Origin: Gammaproteobacteria bacterium
GTDB taxonomy: Bacteria > Pseudomonadota > Gammaproteobacteria > Steroidobacterales > GCA-2729495
Reading direction: 5' to 3'
DNA length: 64,000 bases
Assembly (NCBI GenBank): GCA_020851975.1
Contig: JADZBS010000126.1
Location: 1 to 64,000 of the forward strand
This document shows, piece by piece, positions 50,857-59,227 of the stretch. Each line of letters starts with the position of its first letter. Position 1 is the stretch's first letter. The notes below the pieces were generated by a model, which was not told the origin of the DNA, searched no databases, and was given only the letters and a program-made list of their open reading frames with translations. The position numbers and the translations under genes were made by a program.

Positions 50857-51338
50857 TCTTCGACCTGCCGCAGGAACCCCTGCGCGTGGATGGCCTCGGC
50901 ATCGCGCTGGTCGGTGCGGCCGCGCGACTCGATGCGATAGTGGAGCTGGACGAACTTGCCGATGCTGCTGCCGGGCAGGTCGCTGGTGGCTCCCTCCAGG
51001 CACAGCCGCGACTGGTAGCGGCCGCCGAGTTCATCGACTTCGACTTCGCCACCCCAGGGCAGGTCGGCATCGCTCCAGGGGCGTGGCGTGGCCGGACAGT
51101 CGGGCGCGACGTCGAGGTCGATGGCGGCGCTCTCGATCTGGCGCAACGTGGCGCGCGTGCCCGACTCGGCAAGCTGGAAGGCGTTCTCGCGGAACTGCGC
51201 GTTGCCCGACATGGCGAGGTCCAGCGTGGCGGTGCGCATCGCCGAGATGGCGAGCACGGTGAGCACCATCAGCAGCACCAGGCCGACGATCAGGGCGGCG
51301 CCGTGCTGGGCTGCAGTCCGTGTTCCTGCGCGCGTCAT
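50853..51338 (-). CDS. pilX: PilX-like minor pilin (operon B)
   Basis: This 161-residue protein has the PilX N-terminus QHGAALIVGLVLLMVLTVLA without Glu +5, then DLAMSGNAQFRENAFQLAES. The C-terminal domain differs strongly from copy A and ends in GFLRQVEE rather than a cysteine loop. Its start overlaps the pilW stop, and its stop overlaps the next start (ATGA both times). Confidence 0.85.
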   Translation of the reverse strand: MTRAGTRTAAQHGAALIVGLVLLMVLTVLAISAMRTATLDLAMSGNAQFRENAFQLAESGTRATLRQIESAAIDLDVAPDCPATPRPWSDADLPWGGEVEVDELGGRYQSRLCLEGATSDLPGSSIGKFVQLHYRIESRGRTDQRDAEAIHAQGFLRQVEE

Positions 51339-52291
51339 CCGGTCACCTGATTGCGCAGCCCGATGGTCTTGGTGACTTCGAGGCGCTGGAAGCCGGCGGG
51401 GTAGGGTGCATCGCCCGGCACGATGACCGGGGCGTCCGCGTCGAGCGGCTGGTACTCGCGCGGATCCGTGTAGCCCGCGCCCGGGGACTCCTCGGAGCGC
51501 AGCAGGAGCCACAGGCGCACGGCGACGATGGCACCGGGAACGGCCGCTGCATCGTCCGGGTCGACGTAGCGTTCCACGGTGCCGTCGCCGTTCGCATCGA
51601 GCCCGAACTGCACCTGCAGGTTCTCGACGCCGCTCACGATCTCCTGATCCTCGACGAGCGCTCCCGCCACCAGTGTCTGGCGCCGCAGCGAGGGCAGGTC
51701 GGCCGTGAAGCTCGAGGTGTCGTCGACGTAGTAGGCGTGGACCACGAGGTCGCGGGTCTCGCTGTCGGCGCCGAAACCGGCCGGCACACCGCCGTCGGCG
51801 AACAACTGTGCCATGGCGAGGCTGCTCTGGACCTGGACCTGCCCGGCCTGCGGTGCACGCAGGAGGTCGCTCGCGTGGCGCACGACCAGCACGTCGCTGC
51901 CGGCGCGCGCGGCGCTGAACGGCGCGCAGCCGAGATCGTAGACGTCGTCGCTCGCCTCGACCGGCGCGGCGAGGTCGAGTGCCCAGGCGGTGACATCGTC
52001 GCCGTCGCAGCTCACGGCGATGCCGCCCGCCGGTGCCACCAGCGCAGCCTCGCGGTGCCGGCCCCAGAAGCCGGCCAGCCGCAGGTCCGGCTCGATGGTT
52101 TCCAGCGCAAAGCGCGCATTCTCGTTGAGTCGCGTATTCACCTCCGCGGCGCGGAAGTTGCTCTTGCTCTGCACGTACACCTGGAACGCTCCCCAGGTGA
52201 GAAAGACGCCGATGGCCATCGCCACGGTGAGTTCCACCAGCGTCATGCCGCGGCTGTACCGGGGAACCGGACCGTGCGAATGGCGGCTCAC
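51335..52291 (-). CDS. pilW: PilW-like minor pilin (operon B; GTG start)
   Basis: This 318-residue protein has the class III site YSRGMTLVELTVAMAIGVFL. RLNENARFALETIEPDLRLA, SDVLVVRHASDLL and GVENLQVQFGLDANGDGTVE correspond to copy A. GTG 52289-52291 overlaps the pilV stop (GTGA). The open frame upstream of it lies inside pilV. PilW and PilX form the base that docks PilY1 in characterised systems. Confidence 0.86.
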   Translation of the reverse strand: MSRHSHGPVPRYSRGMTLVELTVAMAIGVFLTWGAFQVYVQSKSNFRAAEVNTRLNENARFALETIEPDLRLAGFWGRHREAALVAPAGGIAVSCDGDDVTAWALDLAAPVEASDDVYDLGCAPFSAARAGSDVLVVRHASDLLRAPQAGQVQVQSSLAMAQLFADGGVPAGFGADSETRDLVVHAYYVDDTSSFTADLPSLRRQTLVAGALVEDQEIVSGVENLQVQFGLDANGDGTVERYVDPDDAAAVPGAIVAVRLWLLLRSEESPGAGYTDPREYQPLDADAPVIVPGDAPYPAGFQRLEVTKTIGLRNQVTG

Positions 52292-52758
52292 AGCTGCAGC
52301 GCCAGCGTGTAGGACGCCGGCGTCTCCTGCCCGACCTCGGGCCACTCGATCCTGATCACGAACTGCTCCAGCGGCGCCAGGTCCTGGCGCTCGATCGTGG
52401 CGCCGGCCCCCGCGGGCAGCCGCAGGCGCAGCTCCTCCAGCCAGCGGAACCAGTCGTCCTGTGCGAGGGAATCGGGGTCGCAGGGATCGACACCGTTGAC
52501 GCAGTCGCGATCCTCGCCGGGCCCGGCGCCGGTGTAGTCGCCCGTCGGGTTGAGGCGGATGCGGTCGGCCATGTCGCTCGCCAGCGTGACGGCTGTCGTG
52601 CGATACACGGACGTGCGTCCCGCACGCAGGCCCTCGACGTACAGGCCCGCGATGCCGAGCAGCCCGACGGCGAGGACGACGAGGGCGACCAGCACTTCCA
52701 CCAGCGTGAAGCCGGCGGCTTGCGGTCGTGCGCGGGGCAGGTGACGGCTGGCGTCCAT
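52288..52758 (-). CDS. pilV: PilV-like minor pilin (operon B)
   Basis: This 156-residue protein has the prepilin site AAGFTLVEVLVALVVLAVGL, the 16-residue stretch LYVEGLRAGRTSVYRT that is identical to copy A, LASDMADRIRLNPT and a cysteine pair in CVNGVDPCDP. It lies 4 bp downstream of fimU. Confidence 0.9.
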   Translation of the reverse strand: MDASRHLPRARPQAAGFTLVEVLVALVVLAVGLLGIAGLYVEGLRAGRTSVYRTTAVTLASDMADRIRLNPTGDYTGAGPGEDRDCVNGVDPCDPDSLAQDDWFRWLEELRLRLPAGAGATIERQDLAPLEQFVIRIEWPEVGQETPASYTLALQL

Positions 52759-52762
52759 GGTG

Positions 52763-53377
52763 TCAGCAGCCTCCCAGCGGATTGCCGGGCCCCTGCAGCA
52801 GTTCGACCGTGTCGAGCAGCACCAGCCGGCCGGCGGGCGTGATCATGAGCCAGCGACCGGCCGCGCGCCCGTCGCCCGTGTCGATGTCGCCGCGGGTGTC
52901 GCAGAGCTGGATGTGGCGCACGGGGCTGGTGCCACCGACACCCTGCAGCAGGCCATCGCCGCGGAAGGCGAGGCGCTCCGGCGGGTCGATATCGACGCCG
53001 GAGCCGGCTTGCGCGCGGATCCCGGCGTCGACCGGGCCGTGCGCCTGCAGCACCGCCTCGCCGTCGTCCACCACCCCGTCCTCGCTGGCATCGACGAAGA
53101 CGATCCAGCCATCGAGCAGGCGTGCGGCGGGATCGCAGGCCGGGATGGGGGCATCCCAGTCGCTGCTCGCGCAGAGGGTCACCGTACGGTTGCGGGTCAT
53201 GGCTGTGCCGCGGGCGGCGTGCAGGCTGGCGACCAGATCGTTGCCGGCGGTGGCCATGTCCGCATTGGCCACCAGCGATTGAAACGCCGGCACGCCCAGG
53301 CCCAGCGCAAATGCCAACACCATCATGAGCATCATGAGCTCGATGAGGGTGAAGCCTTCTCGGTGCTCCTTCCTCAT
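52763..53377 (-). CDS. fimU: FimU-like (GspH-type) pseudopilin (operon B)
   Basis: This 204-residue protein has the prepilin site REGFTLIELMMLMMVLAFAL, GVPAFQSLVANADMATAGND, DGWIVFVDASEDG, IQLCDTRGDIDTG and AAGRWLMITPAGR, matching copy A domain by domain, and it also ends in GGC. ATG 53377 has AGGA 9 nt upstream; ATG 53383 is too close to that site but cannot be excluded. A methionine-rich first helix (seven Met in about 20 residues) is unusual. Confidence 0.82.
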   Translation of the reverse strand: MRKEHREGFTLIELMMLMMVLAFALGLGVPAFQSLVANADMATAGNDLVASLHAARGTAMTRNRTVTLCASSDWDAPIPACDPAARLLDGWIVFVDASEDGVVDDGEAVLQAHGPVDAGIRAQAGSGVDIDPPERLAFRGDGLLQGVGGTSPVRHIQLCDTRGDIDTGDGRAAGRWLMITPAGRLVLLDTVELLQGPGNPLGGC

Positions 53378-53480
53378 AGGCATGCATCCTGCACCCCGGC
53401 GTGACGGAGCGCAGCCCATGCCGATGAGCGGTCGGTTCGATGGGACGGGCGGCAGCGGTGAGCATCAGGCTCATCACCGG

Positions 53481-54011
53481 TCAGGCGGCGCAATCGAGCG
53501 GGCGCCCGCCCGGGGCGCGTCGTGTCACCCGCGGCCGCCCCGTCGTGCTCACCACCACGGCGCGGGCGCCGGCGGCGCCACGGGCATCGCAGAACACCAC
53601 GGTGCCGTTCGTTGCACGCAGCGACCAGGGTCGCAGCACGTAGGCGGCCCGGTTGCTGCGTGCCCGGATGCTCTCGACGAGCGGCTCCCGGGCGACGATG
53701 CGCTCGCCGCCGTCGATCTGGGGTGGTTCGTCGCCATCGGCGTTGACGAACACGATCCAGCCGCTGGCCCAGTCGCCCGCCCCGGCGCACTGCGCCGTCA
53801 CCGCGCTGCGGCAGACCACGGCTGGCTGGCCCCGGCCCCGCGCCAGGGTGCGCGCGGCGTGGATGCCGTGCACCAGCGCGTTCACCCTTGCGGCCATGCG
53901 TGCCTCGAGCAGCAGGCCCTGCAGGGCCGGGACGCCGGCAACGAGCAGCCCGGCGATCAGGCCGAGGGTGAGCAGGGCTTCGATCAGGCTGAATCCGCGC
54001 TGCGCGTGCAT
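53481..54011 (-). CDS. fimT: FimT-like (GspH-type) pseudopilin (operon B)
   Basis: This 176-residue protein is the first gene of operon B. The prepilin site is QRGFSLIEALLTLGLIAGLL. LVHGIHAARTLARGRGQPAV and SGWIVFVNADGDEPP are GspH-type landmarks. The C-terminal third is arginine-rich (GRPRVTRRAPGGRPLD), as in DNA-binding FimT proteins, which would fit DNA uptake. That is only a suggestion. It is separated from fimU by 103 bp, unlike the 4-bp overlap in operon A. Confidence 0.8.
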   Translation of the reverse strand: MHAQRGFSLIEALLTLGLIAGLLVAGVPALQGLLLEARMAARVNALVHGIHAARTLARGRGQPAVVCRSAVTAQCAGAGDWASGWIVFVNADGDEPPQIDGGERIVAREPLVESIRARSNRAAYVLRPWSLRATNGTVVFCDARGAAGARAVVVSTTGRPRVTRRAPGGRPLDCAA

Positions 54012-54094
54012 GGTCCGGGACGATAGGTGCCCATGGCGAATGACGCAGCCCGTCAAAGCGCTGCGAATACGCGGAAATACTGCTGGCGTGCGCG

Positions 54095-54124
54095 TTTACA
54101 GTGACCAAACGCGACGGCTACAAT
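54095..54124 (+). promoter_or_regulatory. Sigma-70-type promoter of the Fur-family gene
   Basis: TTTACA (54095-54100) and TACAAT (54119-54124) are separated by 18 bp, 34 bp before the GTG start. The 147-bp gap is shared with operon B, which reads the other way. Confidence 0.65.
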
Positions 54125-54158
54125 CCGGTGGCAACGGTTTTCCGGGGAAATTCCGCAG

Positions 54159-54572
54159 GTGGACGCACGTGAGCGCATCACGACCCGACTGGTCGAACTG
54201 GGCATCAGGCCCACGGCACAGCGGGTGCAGATCGCATTGCTGATCCTCGACCGCCCCTGTCACTTCTCGGCCGACCAGATCCTCGGCACCCTGCGCCGCG
54301 ACGGGGCGAGCGTGTCGAAGGCGACGGTCTACAACACGCTCAACCTGTTCTCGCGCCATGGCCTGGTGCGCGAGATCGCCGTCGACCCCGAGCGCCTGAT
54401 GTACGACTCGACCACGAATTCCCATCACCATGTCTACAACGTGGAGACGGGGGAGCTGTTCGACGTCAGCGCGCAGGAACTGCGCATCGGCAAGCTGCCG
54501 GCCCTGCCGCGGGCGACGCAGGCGGAGAGCGTGGAAGTCATCGTCAAGGTGCGTCCGAAGCCGGCCGGCTAG
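54159..54572 (+). CDS. Fur-family transcriptional regulator without CxxC zinc motifs (Irr-like)
   Basis: This 137-residue regulator has the Fur winged helix (residues of about 1-75: IRPTAQRVQIALLILDRP, FSADQILGTLRRDGASVSKA, TVYNTLNLFSRHGLVREI) and a dimer/metal domain with SHHHVYNVETGELFDV. The three-histidine motif is present. The two CxxC pairs that hold structural zinc in Fur and PerR are absent, which resembles Irr-type and related iron/haem regulators. GTG 54159 is the only start giving a full first helix. The regulated genes are unknown. It stands alone, before tRNA-Thr. Confidence 0.83.
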   Translation: MDARERITTRLVELGIRPTAQRVQIALLILDRPCHFSADQILGTLRRDGASVSKATVYNTLNLFSRHGLVREIAVDPERLMYDSTTNSHHHVYNVETGELFDVSAQELRIGKLPALPRATQAESVEVIVKVRPKPAG

Positions 54573-54608
54573 CCGCCTCGCGCAAGCTGCTATACTGCGC
54601 GCCCGCGC

Positions 54609-54684
54609 GCCGGCGTAGCTCAGTTGGTAGAGCAGTCGCTTCGTAAGCGAGAGGTCGGGGGTTCAAGTCCCTCCGCCGGCACCA
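54609..54684 (+). tRNA. tRNA-Thr (CGT)
   Basis: This 76-nt cloverleaf has acceptor GCCGGCG/CGCCGGC, D-arm GCTCAGTTGGTAGAGC, anticodon loop TTCGTAA with anticodon CGT, T-arm GGGGGTTCAAGTCCCTC and encoded CCA. A -10-like TATACT sits at 54591-54596. Confidence 0.97.
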
Positions 54685-54724
54685 TTCCCACCTGCGGGGC
54701 CGCCCGGACCACGTCGGGGTTCAC

Positions 54725-55315
54725 ATGCGACTGATCATCGGGATTTCGGGCGCCAGCGGTTCCATCTACGGCATCCGCCTGCTGCAGGTCCTGCGGCAGC
54801 ACGCCGGCATCGAGACCCACCTGGTCGTCAGTCATGGCGGCAAGCTCAACATCGCGCTCGAGACGGGCATGACGGTGCAGCAGGTCGAGAGCCTCGCGAG
54901 CGTCGTGCACAGCGACCAGAACCTCGGTGCCTCGATCGCGAGCGGTTCGTTCCTCACCGACGGCATGATCATCGCGCCGTGTTCGATGAAGACGCTCTCG
55001 GGCGTCGTCCATTCCTACGCCGACAGCCTCATGGTGCGAGCCGCCGACGTGGTGCTGAAGGAACGCCGTCGCCTGGTGCTGGTGCCCCGCGAGACGCCGC
55101 TGCACGAGGGTCACTGCCGGCTCCTGTACGAAGCCGCGCGTCTCGGGGCGATCATCGCGCCGCCCATGCCGGCCTTCTACAACGAGCCCCAGGGTATCGA
55201 CGACCTGATCGACCACACGGTCGGGCGCCTGCTCGACCTGTTCGGTATCGACAGTGGCCTCGTCAGGCGCTGGGCCGGCGCCGGGAAGGGCGCTGCCAGG
55301 CAGGCCGGGCCGTGA
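54725..55315 (+). CDS. ubiX: Flavin prenyltransferase UbiX
   Basis: This 196-residue enzyme attaches a dimethylallyl group to FMN, making the prenylated cofactor of UbiD decarboxylases. IIGISGASGSIYGIRLLQVL (phosphate-binding loop), FLTDGMIIAPCSMKTLSGVV, RRLVLVPRETPLHEGHCRL and PPMPAFYNEPQGIDDLIDHT are diagnostic. Its stop overlaps the next GTG (GTGA). A UbiD-family gene lies 1.4 kb downstream, separated by an SDR on the other strand, so the cofactor maker and user are near neighbours. Confidence 0.96.
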   Translation: MRLIIGISGASGSIYGIRLLQVLRQHAGIETHLVVSHGGKLNIALETGMTVQQVESLASVVHSDQNLGASIASGSFLTDGMIIAPCSMKTLSGVVHSYADSLMVRAADVVLKERRRLVLVPRETPLHEGHCRLLYEAARLGAIIAPPMPAFYNEPQGIDDLIDHTVGRLLDLFGIDSGLVRRWAGAGKGAARQAGP

Positions 55316-55788
55316 GCGAAGCCGACCGCGCCGCCGTGCGGCGCCTGCTGGAGCAACACCACACGCTGACGCTCGCTACCTGCCGCGAGGGGCAGCCGTG
55401 GGCAGCCACGGTGTTCTTCGCGAGCGACGCCGACCTCAACCTGTATTTCGTTTCCGACCGGCGCACCCGCCATGGCCGGGACATGCTGGCCAGCCCGGCG
55501 GTGGCGCTGGCGATCGACGCCGACGTCGACAACTGGAACGATGTGCGGGGGCTGCAGATCGAGGGCAGCGCCTCGCCCCTGGACGGCGCCGAACGCGCGA
55601 CGGCGCTGGCGCTGTACCTCGCCCGCTTCGCCAGCGTCCGGGCGTTGTTCGAGGCGCCACGAACGGCCGACGAGCAGGTGATCGCCGGCCGTCTGCGTCA
55701 CGCCGATTTCTGGCGGGTGACGCCTGCGTTCATCCGCCTCGTCGACAACAGCCGCAGCTTCGGCTTTCGCATCGAACTGCGTCCATAG
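55312..55788 (+). CDS. Pyridoxamine 5'-phosphate oxidase-like split-barrel flavoprotein
   Basis: This 158-residue split-barrel protein contains HHTLTLATCREGQPWAATVF, LYFVSDRRTRHGRDMLASP, ALAIDADVDNWNDVRGLQIE and the C-terminal FIRLVDNSRSFGFRIEL. It resembles the YhbP-type and general PNPOx-like families, which bind FMN or F420 but often have no known reaction. GTG 55312 overlaps the ubiX stop, indicating co-translation and possibly a role in flavin handling. The function is otherwise unknown. Confidence 0.78.
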   Translation: MSEADRAAVRRLLEQHHTLTLATCREGQPWAATVFFASDADLNLYFVSDRRTRHGRDMLASPAVALAIDADVDNWNDVRGLQIEGSASPLDGAERATALALYLARFASVRALFEAPRTADEQVIAGRLRHADFWRVTPAFIRLVDNSRSFGFRIELRP

Positions 55789-55817
55789 CAGCGCCCCGCA
55801 GCGGCGCCGGCCGCCGG

Positions 55818-56612
55818 TCAACGGCTGTCGGCCCCCGGGTACGGCGGCAGCTGGCCGAGATGGATGCCGCTGTCGACGATCAGCGTCTCGCCGGTGATCA
55901 GGTCGGCGTCGGTGAGGAACCACACCAGCACCCGGGCGATGTCCTCGGCCGTGGCGACGCGCTTCAACGGCAACTGGGTACCCTGCACGCGCAGGAACTG
56001 CTCGTACTGTTCCTCGCCGAGACCGTTTCTCAGCCAGCGGGTCTGGATCATGCCGGGCGCGACCGCATTGATGCGGATCTCCGGCGCGAGCACGTGCGCG
56101 AGCGAGCGGGTCATCAGGTTCAGGGCCGCTTTCGACGCTGCGTAGGGGATGGAGGAGGCGATCCCCGTTACGCCGCCGATCGAGGAGTCGTTGACGATGG
56201 CACCACGGCCCTGCTTCTTCATGGTGGGCGCCACGGCCCTCACCATCTGGTAGGCGCCCACGACGTTGACGGCGTAGATGTCGAGGAAATCCTGCTTGTC
56301 GACGCCCTCGAGCTTCTGGTAGGGGTTGAACTTCGTGCGGGCGGCGTTGTTGATCAGGTAGTCGATGCGGCCCCAGCGGTCGGTCGCCGCCTGCGCCATG
56401 GCACGGCAGGCCGCGTCGTCGGCGACATCGGCCTGGAAGACGATCGTCTCGACGCCCTTCGCGCGACAGGTCGCTGCCGTCTCCTCGGCCTCCTGGCGGC
56501 TGCGGGTGTAGTTGACGACGACATGGCAGCCGCGGTCGGCGAGCAGGATGGCGGAGGCTGCGCCCACGCCCGTGGCGGAGCCGGTGACGATGGCCACTTT
56601 GCGTTCGGTCAT
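55818..56612 (-). CDS. Short-chain dehydrogenase/reductase
   Basis: This 264-residue classical SDR has the NAD(P) motif VTGSATGVGAASAILLADRG (TGxxxGxG, about residues 10-17), the NNAA box and the Ser-Tyr-Lys triad in DSSIGGVTGIASSIPYAASK. RINAVAPGMIQTRW precedes the C-terminus. Specificity cannot be assigned; 3-oxoacyl-ACP reductase-like or alcohol dehydrogenase activity are both possible. It reads opposite to ubiX and ubiD, with 115 bp to ubiD. It may share the divergent control region but need not share the pathway. Confidence 0.85.
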   Translation of the reverse strand: MTERKVAIVTGSATGVGAASAILLADRGCHVVVNYTRSRQEAEETAATCRAKGVETIVFQADVADDAACRAMAQAATDRWGRIDYLINNAARTKFNPYQKLEGVDKQDFLDIYAVNVVGAYQMVRAVAPTMKKQGRGAIVNDSSIGGVTGIASSIPYAASKAALNLMTRSLAHVLAPEIRINAVAPGMIQTRWLRNGLGEEQYEQFLRVQGTQLPLKRVATAEDIARVLVWFLTDADLITGETLIVDSGIHLGQLPPYPGADSR

Positions 56613-56727
56613 GCTGTCCTCGAGGTGGTCGGGCCCGGAGGCGCCATCATAGGAAAAAATGCTATGGTCTGCCGCGCCGGCCGGCAGGACGAATTCCTCG
56701 GCGGCCCCGCACCCGGAGACCGGACCG

Positions 56728-58224
56728 ATGCCCTACCAGGACCTGCGCGAGTTCCTCGCCCACCTCGAACGCGCCGGCCAGTTGCGGCGCGTGAGCGTGA
56801 CATTCGACGTCGGCCGCGGCACCAATGAGTTGCAGGCGCTCATGCGCCATCTGGCCGCCAACGATGGACCGGCGCTGGTGCTCGACAACCTCGTCGGCTG
56901 CAACACGCCGGGCGTGCCGCTGGTCTTCAATCCCTACGGCACGCGCGAGCGTACCGCGATGATCCTCGGCACGAGCGATCCGGTCGAGGCCAAGCTCAGG
57001 CATGTCGGTGTCCTGCAGGATCCCTCGCGCTGGATCAAGCCGCGCCTGGTCGGACGCGGGGAAGCGCCCTGCAAGGACGTCGTGATCCCGCGCGAAGCCG
57101 TCTCGGTCGACCGCCACATCCCGCACGTGTTCTTCGGCCGCGAGGGCGCCTCCTACATCACCGGTGGCGTCGTGGTCACGAAGGACCCCGAGACCGGCGT
57201 GCGCAACGTCGGGGCCTACCGGGCGACGAGTTTCTGGAACGGCCTGCACCCGCAGGGCGGCAGCTACAGCGACGAGCGGATGAAGAAGCAGCTCTCGGTC
57301 TTCGCCTTCTGGAACCCGCCGATGAGTCACATCGGGCTGCACCTGGCCCGGGCGCAGAGGCTCGGCCGGCCGCTCGAGCTTGCGATTGCCTGCCAGGTGG
57401 ACCCGGCGCTGCACCTCGCCAGCGCCACGGGCATTCCCTTCGGTATGGACGAATACGACTACGCCGGCGGGCTGCGTGGTGCCCCGGTGGATCTCGTCTG
57501 CTGCGAGACGGTGGACCTCGAGGTGCCGGCAACCGCGGAGTACGTCATCGAGGGCGTGTTCCGGCCCGACGTGCCGACCGACATCATCGGCTGGCACTCC
57601 AACGCCGTCGGCTACTACGACAAGCACCAGATCTTCCCGGTCTTCGACGTCACCGCGATCACGCACCGGCGCGACCCGCTGTGGTACGGCACCATCGAGA
57701 TGATGCCGCCGTTCGACCACAACTACATGGCGCTCATGCCGGTCGAGGGTGAACTCCTCGCCGACCTGCAACGCAAGATCCCCGAGGTGCGCGACGCGGT
57801 GGTGACACCCAACATGACCTACATCGTGCAGCTTGGCGTGGACGGTGCCGCCAGGCCTCACCCGGAGTTCGGCAAGTACGTGCTGCACGCCGCCTGGGGT
57901 GCGGCCGGCCGCTGGCCGCGCACCGCGAAGATCGTGATCGTGGTGGGTCCGGATGTCGATCCCTACGATCTCGGCGCCGTCGAGTGGGCGATCCAGACGC
58001 GCGTGCAGCCGTGGAGCGACATCATCATCAATCGTGCCGGCCAGGCCATGGTGCTCGACCCCTCGGCACCGAAGGGCCCGCAGGGCTTCCCGACGGTCTC
58101 CGAGCAGATGGGCATCGATGCCACGATCAAGATCCCGGAACGCTTCACCGACTATGCCGAGGTGAGCCAGGCCGATCCCGCGCAGGTCCAGCAGGTGGCT
58201 CGCAAGCTGGCCGGGATCCTGTGA
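56728..58224 (+). CDS. ubiD: UbiD-family prenyl-FMN-dependent decarboxylase
   Basis: This 498-residue decarboxylase has YQDLREFLAHLERAGQLRRV at the N-terminus, VRNVGAYRATSFWNGLHPQG (substrate and cofactor-binding arginine region), ACQVDPALHLASATGIPFGM and EIMMPP-like TIEMMPPFDHNYMALMP, then KIVIVVGPDVDPYDLGAVEW. Family members decarboxylate or carboxylate 4-hydroxy-3-polyprenylbenzoate and many aromatic or unsaturated acids. Because the gene is next to an SDR, a PanE-like reductase and ubiX, the substrate may be something other than the ubiquinone intermediate. An extended -10-like TGCTATGGT is about 60 bp upstream. ATG 56728 starts the conserved N-terminus. Confidence 0.88.
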   Translation: MPYQDLREFLAHLERAGQLRRVSVTFDVGRGTNELQALMRHLAANDGPALVLDNLVGCNTPGVPLVFNPYGTRERTAMILGTSDPVEAKLRHVGVLQDPSRWIKPRLVGRGEAPCKDVVIPREAVSVDRHIPHVFFGREGASYITGGVVVTKDPETGVRNVGAYRATSFWNGLHPQGGSYSDERMKKQLSVFAFWNPPMSHIGLHLARAQRLGRPLELAIACQVDPALHLASATGIPFGMDEYDYAGGLRGAPVDLVCCETVDLEVPATAEYVIEGVFRPDVPTDIIGWHSNAVGYYDKHQIFPVFDVTAITHRRDPLWYGTIEMMPPFDHNYMALMPVEGELLADLQRKIPEVRDAVVTPNMTYIVQLGVDGAARPHPEFGKYVLHAAWGAAGRWPRTAKIVIVVGPDVDPYDLGAVEWAIQTRVQPWSDIIINRAGQAMVLDPSAPKGPQGFPTVSEQMGIDATIKIPERFTDYAEVSQADPAQVQQVARKLAGIL

Positions 58225-58246
58225 CGGGGCGGCCACCACGATTCCC

Positions 58247-59227
58247 ATGACCAGCGCCTGCATCTTCGGGCTCGGTGCCATCGGCGGCGATCTGGCGGCA
58301 CGCCTGGCCTTGTCGGGGGTGCGCGTCACGGCCGTCGCCCGCGGGGCGCAGCTCGCGGCAGTCCGCAGCCACGGCCTCGTCCTCGTCGACCAGGGACGGC
58401 GCGAGACCGTGCAACTGCGCGTCGTAGGCAGTGCGCAGGAGGCCGGGGCCCAGGAACTGGTTTTCCTCACGGTGAAGGCCAACGACCTGCCGGCGCTGGC
58501 CACGGAGCTGCGCCCGCTGCTCACCGCCGACACGCCGGTCGTGACCGTCGGCAACGGCTTCCCGTGGTGGTACTTCCATCGGGCCGGTCCGGGCGGCGTG
58601 AACCCGACGCTCACCAGCGTGGACCCGCGCGGTGCGCTGTGGCGCCTGGTGGGGCCCGAGCACGCCATCGGTTGCGTGGCGTATCCGGCGGTGCGGGTGG
58701 TGCAACCGGGTGTCGTCGAGCACATCTACGGCCGGCGCTTCTCCCTCGGCGAGCCGGACGGCACGATCTCGCCGCGCCTGCAGAAGATCGCGGCGCTCCT
58801 CGTCGCGGCCGGCCTGGAGGCGCCGTTGCGCCAGGACATCCGCACCGAGATCTGGACCAAGCTGGCGCTGAACGCCGCCTACAATCCGGTGAGCGTGCTC
58901 ACCGGCGGGACGCTCGGCCAGATGATCGACGACCTCGGCACGAGCGCCACCCTGCAGGCGATCATGGAGGAGACCACGGCCGTCGCGGCCTCGCTCGGCG
59001 TGCGCATCCCGCTGCAGGCACGCCAGCTCATGGAACTGACCCGGCCGCTGGCCGCGCACAAGACCTCGACGCTGCAGGACCTCGAGGCCGGGCGGCGCAT
59101 CGAGATCGATCCCATCGCCGGCGCCGTGGCCGAACTGGCGCGGCTGCGCAACGTGCGCACGCCGGTCCTCGACGCCGTGCTCGGCATGACGCGGCTGCGC
59201 GCGCGGCTGGCCGGCTGCTACGGCTGA
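58247..59227 (+). CDS. 2-dehydropantoate 2-reductase-family (PanE-like) NADPH reductase
   Basis: This 326-residue protein has the nucleotide-binding start IFGLGAIGGDLAARLALSGV, ARGAQLAAVRSHGL, VFLTVKANDLPAL (catalytic lysine region) and NGFPWWYFH where PanE has NG-E/NG. The C-terminal domain has EIWTKLALNAAYNPVSVLTG (conserved K and N) and ends near the E/D that binds substrate. True pantothenate synthesis is possible, but many such enzymes reduce other 2-keto acids. It follows ubiD by 22 bp and shares a base with the next gene, so it is in the ubiD operon. Confidence 0.82.
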   Translation: MTSACIFGLGAIGGDLAARLALSGVRVTAVARGAQLAAVRSHGLVLVDQGRRETVQLRVVGSAQEAGAQELVFLTVKANDLPALATELRPLLTADTPVVTVGNGFPWWYFHRAGPGGVNPTLTSVDPRGALWRLVGPEHAIGCVAYPAVRVVQPGVVEHIYGRRFSLGEPDGTISPRLQKIAALLVAAGLEAPLRQDIRTEIWTKLALNAAYNPVSVLTGGTLGQMIDDLGTSATLQAIMEETTAVAASLGVRIPLQARQLMELTRPLAAHKTSTLQDLEAGRRIEIDPIAGAVAELARLRNVRTPVLDAVLGMTRLRARLAGCYG

